The notes below the pieces were generated by a model. The model saw only the letters and a list, made by a program, of their open reading frames with translations, was not told the origin of the DNA and searched no databases. A DNA stretch of 64,000 bases from SFEL01 sp964392455 (GTDB taxonomy: Bacteria; Bacillota; Clostridia; Christensenellales; CAG-138): the NCBI GenBank assembly GCA_964392455.1, contig CAYMPG010000004.1:1-64000 (forward strand), given 5' to 3'. The translations under genes and the position numbers were made by a program. Shown here piece by piece: positions 32,229 through 39,916 of the stretch. The stretch's first letter is position 1. The number at the start of each line of letters is the position of its first letter.

Positions 32229-33134
32229 ATGATACACTCTTTCCAGGAATTGGTTGACAGCGTAAAGAATGCCGGCAGGCGCATAGCCGTAGCCGTGGCG
32301 CAGGATGCAGAGGTGCTTATTGCGGTACGCAAGGCGGCGGATTTGGGCATAGTGAAGCCCATACTCGTAGGCGATGAGGCTGCCATAAAGGCCATTGCAG
32401 CAGAGCTTAACATTTCTCTCGACGACATGGAGCTCATAAACGAGGCCGATAAAATAGAAGCCTGCCGCACAGCCGTAAAGCTGGTACACGACGGCAATGC
32501 CGACGTTGTAATGAAGGGCATAGTGGATACCTCCGTCATACTCAAGGCAGTGCTGGATAAGGACATTGGCCTCAGGGAATCCCCCGTGCTTTCCCACGTG
32601 GCGCTGTTTGGCGTAGATGGCTTTGACAGGCTCCTTTACATCACCGATGCAGCAATGTGCATCGCCCCCGATGTAAACCAGAAGGCCCACATTATCAACA
32701 ACGCCGTAAAAGTGGCCCACGCCATAGGCAACGAAAACCCCGTTGTCACCTGCGTATGCGCCGTTGAAAAGGTAAACCCCAAGATGCAGGCCACGCTGGA
32801 TGCTGCCGAGCTGGTTGAGCGCAACCGCAATGGCGAGATCACCGGCTGCACCGTATGCGGCCCCCTTGCTCTGGATAACGCCATATCCGTAGAGGCTGCC
32901 AAGCACAAGGGCATTACCGACCCCAATGCCGGCCGTGCCGACATACTGCTGGTTCCCTACATCGAGGCCGGCAATATCTTCTACAAGTCCCTGACCTACA
33001 TGGCAAAGGCACAGAATGCCGGCATGATAGTGGGCGCAAAGGCTCCCGTGGTAGTTACCTCCCGTGCGGACAGCGACGAGACCAAGCTCAATTCCATCGC
33101 ACTGGCCATAGCAGTTGCCGCCAAGAACGCTTAA
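32229..33134 (+). CDS. ptb: Phosphate butyryltransferase (branched-chain acyl-CoA capable)
   Basis: 301 residues, the usual length. Ptb swaps the CoA of butyryl-, isobutyryl- or isovaleryl-CoA for phosphate; known Ptb enzymes often prefer branched chains. Landmarks are KPILVGDEAAI, ADVVMKGIVDTSVILKAVLD, LSHVALFGVDGFDRLLYITD and the C-terminal YIEAGNIFYKSLTYMA and GAKAPVVVTSRADS segments. AAAGGAGAG precedes the ATG. First gene of the acid-forming operon; buk follows after 24 nt. The absence of thiolase, Hbd, Crt or Bcd genes nearby argues that the acyl-CoA comes from the Kor complex rather than from acetyl-CoA. Confidence 0.95.
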   Translation: MIHSFQELVDSVKNAGRRIAVAVAQDAEVLIAVRKAADLGIVKPILVGDEAAIKAIAAELNISLDDMELINEADKIEACRTAVKLVHDGNADVVMKGIVDTSVILKAVLDKDIGLRESPVLSHVALFGVDGFDRLLYITDAAMCIAPDVNQKAHIINNAVKVAHAIGNENPVVTCVCAVEKVNPKMQATLDAAELVERNRNGEITGCTVCGPLALDNAISVEAAKHKGITDPNAGRADILLVPYIEAGNIFYKSLTYMAKAQNAGMIVGAKAPVVVTSRADSDETKLNSIALAIAVAAKNA

Positions 33135-33158
33135 TACCCTCAGCAGAAAGGAACGCCA

Positions 33159-34232
33159 ATGAAAAACTTCAGGATACTTGCTTTGAACCTGGGCTCCACC
33201 TCCACCAAGCTGGCGGTGTATGAGGGCGAGGAGTGCAAGATGCAGCAGGTGCTGCGCCACTCTCAGGAGGAAATGGGCGCCATAAAGACCATGGCTGACA
33301 ATGCGGCCTTCCGCAAGCCCCTTATCCTTGACTTCCTCAAGAGCAACAATATCGACATAAATACCTTTGACGCCATAGTGGGCCGCGGCGGCCTTATGCG
33401 CCCCATACCCGGCGGTACCTATGCGGTAAACCAGGCCATGCTGGATGACCTTGCCTCCTGCAAGTACGGCACCCACGCTTCAAACCTGGGCGGCATAATC
33501 GCCAACGAAATCGCCAACGAAATAGGCGTGCCCGCCTACATCGTAGACCCTGTGGTGGTAGACGAGCTGGGCGATTACGCCCGCATTTCCGGCCATCCTG
33601 AGTTCAAGCGCAGGAGCACCTTCCATGCCCTCAATCAGAAGGCCATAGCCAAGCGCTATGCTGCGGAAACCGGCAAGGATTACAATAAAATCAATGTTAT
33701 CGTAGCCCATATGGGCGGCGGCATAACCGTAGGCGCCCATCAGCAGGGCCGTGTTGTGGATTGCAACAACGGTCTTGATGGCGAAGGCCCCTTCAGCGCA
33801 GAGCGTCCCGGCGGGCTGCCCGTGCTTGAGGTGCTCAGAGTTCTCCACGAAGGCAAGCTGGGTGATTACGATGCGCTCCGCCGTATGCTCACCTCCCGCT
33901 GCGGCCTTATCGCCTACCTTGGCACCAATGACGGCATAGAGGTAGAAAAGCGGGTAAAGGCCGGCGACAAGGAAGCTGAAACTGTATACCACGCCATGGC
34001 ATACCAGATTGCCAAGGAGATAGGTGCCATGTCCGCAGTGCTCTGCGGCAAGGTGGATGCAATACTCCTTACCGGCGGCTTTGCCTATGATAAGACCTTC
34101 ACCGGCTGGATAGCGGAATACGTTTCCTACATTGCCCCGGTAAAGACCTATCCCGGCGAGGACGAGATGGGTGCCCTGACTGCCGGCGCTCTCCGGGTGC
34201 TGCGTGGTGAAGAAGAGGTAAAGACCTACTGA
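33159..34232 (+). CDS. buk: Butyrate kinase (branched-chain fatty acid kinase)
   Basis: 357 residues. Buk turns acyl phosphate plus ADP into fatty acid plus ATP. ASKHA-fold landmarks: ALNLGSTSTKLAVYEG (phosphate 1), GRGGLMRPIPGGTYAVN, VIVAHMGGGITVGAH (phosphate 2) and ILLTGGFAYD (adenosine). AAAGGA lies 7 nt before the ATG. Its stop overlaps the next start by one base (TGATG). With ptb it gives one ATP per acyl-CoA. Confidence 0.96.
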   Translation: MKNFRILALNLGSTSTKLAVYEGEECKMQQVLRHSQEEMGAIKTMADNAAFRKPLILDFLKSNNIDINTFDAIVGRGGLMRPIPGGTYAVNQAMLDDLASCKYGTHASNLGGIIANEIANEIGVPAYIVDPVVVDELGDYARISGHPEFKRRSTFHALNQKAIAKRYAAETGKDYNKINVIVAHMGGGITVGAHQQGRVVDCNNGLDGEGPFSAERPGGLPVLEVLRVLHEGKLGDYDALRRMLTSRCGLIAYLGTNDGIEVEKRVKAGDKEAETVYHAMAYQIAKEIGAMSAVLCGKVDAILLTGGFAYDKTFTGWIAEYVSYIAPVKTYPGEDEMGALTAGALRVLRGEEEVKTY

Positions 34233-34906
34233 TGAACAACCGTATTCAGATAATCACCGGCCACTATGGCAGCGGCAAAACGGAATTTGCCGTAAATCTG
34301 GCCCTCAAATACGCTGCGGATGGCGAAAAGACCGCCCTTGCGGATTTGGACATCGTTAACCCCTACTTCCGCTCTGCGGAAAGGCGTACCCTCCTTGAGG
34401 AGCACGGCATAAGGGTCATAGCCACCAGCTTCTCCGGCATAATGGACGTGCCCGCCGTATCCCCCGAGGTAATGGCCATATTCGATGACCCATCCTATCG
34501 TGGCGTTATAGACCTTGGCGGCGACCCTGACGGCGCCCGTATGCTGGGCCGCTATGAGCCTCAGCTTGCCCGCGAAAGCTTTGATATGCTCTGCGTGGTC
34601 AATGCCAACCGTCCCGAAACAAACGCCCCTGAAAAGGCTCTCTCCTACCTTGAGCATATCGAGATGGCCTGCGGGCAAAAAATCACCGGCCTTGTGAACA
34701 ACACGCACCTGTGCCGGGAAACTGCCCCTGAGGATATCCTCAAGGGCGCAGAGCTGGTTCACAAGCTCTCTGAGCTCAGCGGTCTGCCTGTAATATGGCA
34801 CGCTGTAGAGAGTAAATTTGTGGAGCAGGTAAAGAATCAATTGGGCGAAGGTGAAATTTTGCCCATTGAGATATACATGTGTAAACCCTGGGAAGTAAAC
34901 TTCTAA
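34232..34906 (+). CDS. MinD/ParA-like ATPase embedded in the acid-fermentation operon
   Basis: 224 residues. P-loop ITGHYGSGKTEFAVNLAL is a simple Walker A without the signature lysine of true MinD (KGGxGKT). DLDIVNPYFRSAERR resembles the switch I/Walker A' segment and GVIDLGGDPDGARMLGRY the Walker B/switch II region, so it belongs to the SIMIBI class of ATPases. There is no membrane segment or iron-sulfur motif. It is translationally coupled to buk (one-base overlap) and followed after 24 nt by the Kor ferredoxin. Location suggests a maturation, cofactor-insertion or control role for the Kor complex or the kinase, but no function is known to me. Confidence 0.8.
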   Translation: MNNRIQIITGHYGSGKTEFAVNLALKYAADGEKTALADLDIVNPYFRSAERRTLLEEHGIRVIATSFSGIMDVPAVSPEVMAIFDDPSYRGVIDLGGDPDGARMLGRYEPQLARESFDMLCVVNANRPETNAPEKALSYLEHIEMACGQKITGLVNNTHLCRETAPEDILKGAELVHKLSELSGLPVIWHAVESKFVEQVKNQLGEGEILPIEIYMCKPWEVNF

Positions 34907-34930
34907 AAAAATCAGGAGGAAATTGCTAAA

Positions 34931-35143
34931 ATGGCAGGAAAAGTAACGTTTCTGCAGGACAGATGCAAGGGCTGTGAGCTCTGCGTCAGCGTCTGTCCCA
35001 AGAAGATCGTCGAAATCGATCTGGCGATCACCAACCGCAAGGGCTATCACCCCGCAACTGTAAACGACATGGATGCTTGCATCGCATGCGGAAGCTGCGC
35101 CAAGATTTGCCCCGATTCCATCATCACGGTTGAAAAGCTGTAA
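34931..35143 (+). CDS. korD: 2-oxoacid:ferredoxin oxidoreductase, delta (ferredoxin) subunit
   Basis: 70 residues, a two-[4Fe-4S] ferredoxin with CKGCELCVSVCPKKIV and CIACGSCAKICPDSII. As the delta subunit it relays electrons from the catalytic dimer to free ferredoxin. CAGGAGGAAAT gives a strong ribosome site. From this gene on, isoleucine is encoded almost only by ATC, in contrast to ptb and buk, pointing to very high expression. It is the first of the D-A-B-C gene order typical of archaeal-type Kor/Vor. Confidence 0.95.
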   Translation: MAGKVTFLQDRCKGCELCVSVCPKKIVEIDLAITNRKGYHPATVNDMDACIACGSCAKICPDSIITVEKL

Positions 35144-35163
35144 AGAAAGGGGGCAAAACAACA

Positions 35164-36225
35164 ATGGCAAAAGAACTTTGGAAAGGCAATGAAGCCATCG
35201 CAGAAGCCGCAATACGTGCGGGCTGCAAATACTTCTTCGGTTACCCCATCACTCCTCAGACTGAGGTTCCCGAGTATCTTTCTCTGCATCTCCCCGAGAT
35301 CGGCGGCTGCTTCCTGCAGGCCGAGAGCGAAGTTGCAGCTATCAACATGGTATACGGTGCGGCAGGATGCGGCGTTCGCGTAATGACCTCCTCCTCCTCC
35401 CCCGGAATCAGCCTTAAGCAGGAAGGTATCACCTACCTGTGCGGCGCTGAGCTTCCCTGCGTTATCATCAACGTAATGCGCGGCGGCCCCGGCCTCGGTA
35501 CCATTCAGCCTGCTCAGGGCGACTATTTCCAGGCCACCCGTGGCGGCGGCAATGGCGACTACCGTACTCCCGTGCTTGCTCCTGCAAACGTACAGGAAGC
35601 TGCCGACTTTGTACGCCTCGCATTTGACATCGCTGACCAGTACCGCAACCCCGTAATGGTGCTTGCTGACGGTATGATTGGCCAGATGATGGAAGCCGTA
35701 GAATGGGGCGAGATGGAGAAGCGTGACCTGCCCGCTAAGACCTGGGCCACCACCGGCACCAAGTGCGAGCGCGAGCACAACGTTATCAACTCCCTCTACA
35801 TCCAGCCCGAGGTATGCGCTGTTCACAACGAGAACCTTGAAAAGAAATATAAGGCTCTTGAGGCAAACGAGACCCGCTACGAAGAAGTCGATACCGATGG
35901 CTGCGAAGTACTCTTTGCTGCCTACGGCACCACTTCCCGCGTATGCCGTGCAGCCATGAAGATACTGGCTGACGAAGGCATCAAGGCCGGTCTGTTCCGT
36001 CCCATCACCCTGTGGCCCTATCCCTATGATGCCCTCAAGAAGTGTGCATCCCAGGGCAGCGTAAAGGCCGTGGTAGACGTGGAAATGTCTCTGGGCCAGA
36101 TGCTGGACGATGTAAAGATCGCTCTGGAGGGCGTAAAGCCCATTTCATTCATTGGCAAGGCCGGCGGTATCGTTCCCACTCCTCGTGATGTTGCGGACGC
36201 TGCCAAGAAGGCATTGGGGAGGTAA
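35164..36225 (+). CDS. korA: 2-oxoacid:ferredoxin oxidoreductase, alpha subunit
   Basis: 353 residues. The pyrimidine-binding and transketolase-C-like subunit of Kor/Vor, which oxidises a 2-oxoacid to acyl-CoA and CO2. Landmarks: GNEAIAEAAIRAGCKYFFGYPITPQTEVPEY-type start (seen as AIRAGCKYFFGYPITPQTEV), QAESEVAAINMVYGAAG, MTSSSSPGISLKQEGITYL, and MRGGPGLGTIQPAQGDY. The LFRPITLWPYP segment belongs to the C-terminal domain. Substrate (2-oxoisovalerate, 2-oxoglutarate or other) cannot be read from sequence; the ptb-buk and aminotransferase neighbours favour branched-chain oxoacids. Confidence 0.95.
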   Translation: MAKELWKGNEAIAEAAIRAGCKYFFGYPITPQTEVPEYLSLHLPEIGGCFLQAESEVAAINMVYGAAGCGVRVMTSSSSPGISLKQEGITYLCGAELPCVIINVMRGGPGLGTIQPAQGDYFQATRGGGNGDYRTPVLAPANVQEAADFVRLAFDIADQYRNPVMVLADGMIGQMMEAVEWGEMEKRDLPAKTWATTGTKCEREHNVINSLYIQPEVCAVHNENLEKKYKALEANETRYEEVDTDGCEVLFAAYGTTSRVCRAAMKILADEGIKAGLFRPITLWPYPYDALKKCASQGSVKAVVDVEMSLGQMLDDVKIALEGVKPISFIGKAGGIVPTPRDVADAAKKALGR

Positions 36226-36230
36226 TAAAA

Positions 36231-36983
36231 ATGGCAATCGTATATCAGAAGTCCAAAGGTTTAACGGATAAAGAACTTCATTACTGCCCCGGCTGCACCC
36301 ATGGCATAGCCCATAAGCTGGTAGCAGAAACTCTGGAAGAGCTGGACATCATCGGCACCACCATCGGCGTGGCCCCCGTAGGCTGCTCCGTTTTCGCCTA
36401 TGATTACTTTGCATGCGATATGCACGAAGCCGCTCACGGCCGTGCTCCCGCTGTAGCCACCGGCATCAAGCGTGTATCCCCCGCTGGCACCACCGTATTC
36501 ACCTATCAGGGCGACGGCGACCTGGCTGCCATAGGTACCGCTGAAATCGTTCACGCTGCAATGCGTGGCGAGAAGATCACCACCATCTTCATCAACAACG
36601 CTATTTACGGCATGACCGGCGGCCAGATGGCTCCCACCACTCTGGTAGGCCAGAAGGCCACCACCTGCCCCCTTGGCCGTTCCAAGGAGCATTATGGTGA
36701 GCCCATCCGTATGTGCGAGCTGCTCTCCACCATCAACGGCTGCGTATACGCCGAGCGTGTATGCGTAACCGACATGGGCAACCTCAACAAGGCCAAGAAG
36801 GCCATCAAGAAGGCCTTTGAGCTGCAGCAGCAGGGCGCAGGCTTCACCTTCGTTGAGATACTGGCCGCCTGCCCCACCAACTGGGGTAAGCCTCCTGTAA
36901 AGGCTGTGGAATGGCTCAAGGAGAACATGATTCCCTACTATCCCCTTGGCGTATACAAGGACATTACCGCGGAGGTGAAATAG
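36231..36983 (+). CDS. korB: 2-oxoacid:ferredoxin oxidoreductase, beta (TPP-binding) subunit
   Basis: 250 residues. Carries thiamine diphosphate: the TPP motif runs from TYQGDGDLAAIGTAEI to FINNAIYGMTGGQM, and YCPGCTHG supplies a cysteine pair for the catalytic cluster. It lies 5 nt after korA and 1 nt before korC, so the subunits are made together. EILAACPTNWG near the C-terminus is typical. Confidence 0.95.
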   Translation: MAIVYQKSKGLTDKELHYCPGCTHGIAHKLVAETLEELDIIGTTIGVAPVGCSVFAYDYFACDMHEAAHGRAPAVATGIKRVSPAGTTVFTYQGDGDLAAIGTAEIVHAAMRGEKITTIFINNAIYGMTGGQMAPTTLVGQKATTCPLGRSKEHYGEPIRMCELLSTINGCVYAERVCVTDMGNLNKAKKAIKKAFELQQQGAGFTFVEILAACPTNWGKPPVKAVEWLKENMIPYYPLGVYKDITAEVK

Positions 36984-36984
36984 C

Positions 36985-37521
36985 ATGACTAACGAAATCA
37001 TCATTTCCGGCTTCGGCGGACAGGGCGTTATGGCTATCGGTAAGACCATTACCGAGGCAGGCATGAAAGAAGGCATGGAAGTATCCTGGCTGCCCTCCTA
37101 CGGCCCCGAAATGCGCGGCGGTACCGCCAACTGCAGCGTGGTTCTCTCCGATGAACCCATCGTTTCCCCTATAGTTCTTGAGCCCACCGAGCTCATCGCC
37201 ATGAATCTTCCTTCTCTGCTGAAGTTTGAATCCGTGGTAAAGCCCGGCGGCACCATCTTCGTCAACAGCTCCGTTGTAGACAAGAAGGTAGAGCGCACCG
37301 ACGTAAAGGCAGTTTACGTAGACTGCATCAAGATTGCTGATGAGCTGGGCAATGCCAAGGTTGCCAACATGGTTATGCTTGGCGCCTACATCGAGGCAAT
37401 GAAGAACCTCTCCACCGATACCATCAAGGAGATGCTGGTTCATATGTTCACAGGCCCCAAGGCCAAGCTGGTAGACCTTAACATCGAGGCCCTCAAGCGT
37501 GGCGCTGCCTGCGTAGAATAA
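36985..37521 (+). CDS. korC: 2-oxoacid:ferredoxin oxidoreductase, gamma subunit
   Basis: 178 residues, the CoA-binding gamma subunit. ISGFGGQGVMAIGKTITEAG is the nucleotide/CoA loop and WLPSYGPEMRGGTANCSVVL the second family block. GGAGGTG overlaps the korB end. A strong hairpin follows the gene, so part of transcription may stop here before the aminotransferase. Confidence 0.95.
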   Translation: MTNEIIISGFGGQGVMAIGKTITEAGMKEGMEVSWLPSYGPEMRGGTANCSVVLSDEPIVSPIVLEPTELIAMNLPSLLKFESVVKPGGTIFVNSSVVDKKVERTDVKAVYVDCIKIADELGNAKVANMVMLGAYIEAMKNLSTDTIKEMLVHMFTGPKAKLVDLNIEALKRGAACVE

Positions 37522-37535
37522 TCAGGCTTAACTTA

Positions 37536-37576
37536 AATAAAGGGGAAAAGCTGCCTTACGGCATTTCCCCTTTATA
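37536..37576 (+). terminator. Hairpin after korC
   Basis: ATAAAGGGGAAA and TTTCCCCTTTAT pair around a G/C-containing loop, then ATAATTATC. It either ends the operon or attenuates readthrough into the aminotransferase gene. Confidence 0.7.
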
Positions 37577-37646
37577 ATTATCAGAAGCGTATATCCTTTT
37601 AACCAAAATACATAAATAAATGCATTTTCAGCATCAGGAGGATAAA

Positions 37647-38831
37647 ATGTACGTAAAGTTCGCATCCAGAATGGATAACATAAAGGGTTCCGCCATCCGT
37701 GCTCTGCTTAAGGTTGCCGAGCAGCCCGACATCATCTCCTTCGCAGGCGGCTTCCCCGCCCCCGAATTCTTCCCCATCAAGGAAATGGAAGAGGTTTCCA
37801 AGAAGGTTCTCCGTGAGGACGGCTATGCAGCCCTCCAGTACGGCGCTACCGATGGCCTTCCCTCCCTCCGCAAGCACATCTGCAAGCTGATGGAGCCCCA
37901 GAATATCCATGCTGACATCGCTGACATATTGGTCACCAGCGGCTCCCAGCAGGGTCTTGACCTTGCCGGTATGCTGTTCATCGACAAGGACGACGTGGTC
38001 ATCACCGAAAGCCCCAGCTACCTTGGCGCTCTGAATGCCTTCAAGGCATATCAGCCCAAGTTCGCAGAGGTGGAGATGGATGAGCAGGGCATGCTTATGG
38101 ATAAGCTGGAGGAAGCCCTGGAAGCCAATAAGGACAAGGTAAAGTTCATTTACACCATTCCTGATTTCCAGAACCCCACCGGCCGCACCATGCCCATCGA
38201 GCGCCGCAAGAAGATGGTAGAGCTTGCCAACAAGTACGGCATATTCATCCTGGAAGACAATCCCTACGGTTCCCTGCGCTTTGAGGGCGATATCATGCCC
38301 GCCATCAAGTCCTTCGATACCGAGGGCCGTGTAATTTATCTGGGCACCATGTCCAAGATTTTCTGCCCCGGCATGCGCCTTGGCTGGATTTATGCCTCCA
38401 ATGAGGTTGTCAACAAGTTCAATATGCTCAAGCAGGGCGTAGACCTCCAGTCCAACTCTCTGTCCCAGCGTGAGTGCGCCACCTTCTTCGATATGTATGA
38501 CATCAACGCTCACATCGCCAGGATTATCGAGACCTACCGCAGGCGCCGTGACCTGATGATCAACACCATGGCAGAATGCTTCCCCAAGAACGTATCCTAC
38601 ACTCATCCTGAGGGCGGTCTGTTCCTGTGGGTAACCCTGCCCGAGGGCATTGACGCCGCTGAAGTATTCAAGAAGGCTCTGGATAAGAAGGTTGCCTTCG
38701 TTGCCGGCGAACCCTTCTATCCCAATGGCGGCAATGCAAACCACTTCCGCCTCAACTACTCCAATATGCCTGAGGATAAGATCGTAGAGGGCATCAGGGC
38801 CCTTGGCGCTGTTCTCACCGAGGTTTGCTAA
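37647..38831 (+). CDS. PLP-dependent aminotransferase (class I, LysN/AroT-like)
   Basis: 394 residues from the ATG at 37647 (CAGGAGGAT at 5 nt). Fold-type I aminotransferase of the group that includes 2-aminoadipate and broad-range aromatic/branched-chain transaminases, without the GntR domain of MocR proteins. Landmarks: PDIISFAGGFPAPEFFP, LQYGATDGLPSLRKHI, TIPDFQNPTGRTM (Asn/Asp for pyridoxal), LEDNPYGSLRF and GTMSKIFCPGMRLGW with the Schiff-base Lys. Codon use matches the kor genes. It can supply the 2-oxoacid to Kor by transaminating an amino acid; the amino acid range is inferred. Confidence 0.93.
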   Translation: MYVKFASRMDNIKGSAIRALLKVAEQPDIISFAGGFPAPEFFPIKEMEEVSKKVLREDGYAALQYGATDGLPSLRKHICKLMEPQNIHADIADILVTSGSQQGLDLAGMLFIDKDDVVITESPSYLGALNAFKAYQPKFAEVEMDEQGMLMDKLEEALEANKDKVKFIYTIPDFQNPTGRTMPIERRKKMVELANKYGIFILEDNPYGSLRFEGDIMPAIKSFDTEGRVIYLGTMSKIFCPGMRLGWIYASNEVVNKFNMLKQGVDLQSNSLSQRECATFFDMYDINAHIARIIETYRRRRDLMINTMAECFPKNVSYTHPEGGLFLWVTLPEGIDAAEVFKKALDKKVAFVAGEPFYPNGGNANHFRLNYSNMPEDKIVEGIRALGAVLTEVC

Positions 38832-38852
38832 GCTAATATAGGCTAAAGCGCA

Positions 38853-38888
38853 CACACGGCAGATGTGACCATCTGCCGTGTGTTTTTT
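38853..38888 (+). terminator. Terminator of the aminotransferase gene
   Basis: CACACGGCAGAT pairs perfectly with ATCTGCCGTGTG around GTGACC, followed by TTTTTT. Confidence 0.92.
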
Positions 38889-38919
38889 ATTATGGCTCAG
38901 CCAAAGAACCCGCTATAAC

Positions 38920-38955
38920 AAAAAGAAAGCCCCAGACCTTTAAGTCTGGAGCTTT
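38920..38955 (-). terminator. Terminator of the tRNA-Gly/tRNA-Lys unit
   Basis: On the minus strand AAAGC-CCAGAC pairs with GTCTGG-GCTTT around TTAAA with one mismatch, followed by CTTTTTG, directly after tRNA-Lys. Confidence 0.8.
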
Positions 38956-39031
38956 TGGTACACCCTCAGGGGCTCGAACCCTGGACACCCTGATTAAGAG
39001 TCAGGTGCTCTACCAACTGAGCTAAGGGTGC
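38956..39031 (-). tRNA. tRNA-Lys (anticodon CTT)
   Basis: 76 nt with encoded CCA; loop CTCTTAA, T-arm AGGGTTCGAGCCCCT, acceptor GCACCCT with AGGGTGT. Second tRNA of a two-gene unit. Confidence 0.95.
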
Positions 39032-39039
39032 ACGATTAC

Positions 39040-39115
39040 TGGAGCGGGAGACGGGGCTCGAACCCGCCACCTCCGCCTTGGCAAGGCGGCGCTCTACCAA
39101 ATGAGCTACTCCCGC
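39040..39115 (-). tRNA. tRNA-Gly (anticodon GCC)
   Basis: 76 nt with encoded CCA; loop CTTGCCA, T-arm GGGTTCGAGCCCC, acceptor GCGGGAG with CTCCCGC. First tRNA of the unit. Confidence 0.95.
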
Positions 39116-39144
39116 ACAAGGGCTTTCCTTCAGCGCGCTTGATT

Positions 39145-39173
39145 ATTGTAGCGCATTATGTCGCTGTTGTCAA
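39145..39173 (-). promoter_or_regulatory. Promoter of tRNA-Gly/tRNA-Lys
   Basis: TTGACA, 17-nt spacer, TACAAT on the minus strand, 29 nt before tRNA-Gly. Confidence 0.8.
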
Positions 39174-39250
39174 CCCTTTTAATAGTATTTTTATTCCTAA
39201 AATTTGATATATTATTCTGCCTGCCGGCCAGCCGTTCCATTGGGCGGCCG

Positions 39251-39916
39251 CTACATACCCTGAATGTACCTGTATACGGGGGCAAGCTCCTTCAGGGCGT
39301 CCCGCACCTCGTCTGCAATGCCGCCATTCATGGTTGGAGCCAGGGATGGGCTATCGTAGCAGAAGCTCAGGCTGCGGCGGTTAAGGTAGGGCTTTATATC
39401 CTCAGGTATGTTTACCGCCACATCCCGCTTGTAGGGCTCTCCTGTGGCCGTATAACGGCTCAGGGCCGGGGCTGTGACTATTTGCCTGAACCCCTGTGGA
39501 TCTGCTGCTGCACGGGCTCTCAGGGCCTTCATCATGGGAAGGTTGGTGCTGTACATTCCGGTGCCATAGCTGTAGCCTGCGGGGGTTATCTCAAAAAACA
39601 GGCACAGGCTCTCCCCAAGGCTCTGCCCCTCCCGGCGGAAGGCTATCCACATATGGTCCCTGTAGGGGAGCTTGTTTTTTGAAAAGCGGGTATCCCTGTT
39701 TATGCGGGAAACTATGCAGCCCAGCCTTGGATTGAATTCCGGGTCTATCTCAAGGGCCGTGGGCAGCAATATCTCCGCCAGCTGCTGCATGGGCTGCTGA
39801 ACATACTGGCGATACCTGGGCCTGTTTTCCTCCATCCACATACGGTTATTATTGAAGGCAAGCTCCGTAAGGAACATATACGCCTCAGGCCTGAATCCGT
39901 CAAATTCATGCTTCAT
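39251..39916 (-). CDS. DUF2461 family protein
   Basis: 221 residues, complete for this family of unknown function. The pattern FDGFRPEAYMFLTELAFNNN (usual: F-x-G-F-x-x-x-x-x-x-F-L-x-x-L-x-x-N-N) with RMWMEENRPRYRQYVQQP and the INRDTRFSKNKLPYRDHMWI block identify it. Soluble, no signal peptide. Its start overlaps the end of the EamA gene by 11 nt, so the two are co-translated. Confidence 0.88.
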   Translation of the reverse strand: MKHEFDGFRPEAYMFLTELAFNNNRMWMEENRPRYRQYVQQPMQQLAEILLPTALEIDPEFNPRLGCIVSRINRDTRFSKNKLPYRDHMWIAFRREGQSLGESLCLFFEITPAGYSYGTGMYSTNLPMMKALRARAAADPQGFRQIVTAPALSRYTATGEPYKRDVAVNIPEDIKPYLNRRSLSFCYDSPSLAPTMNGGIADEVRDALKELAPVYRYIQGM

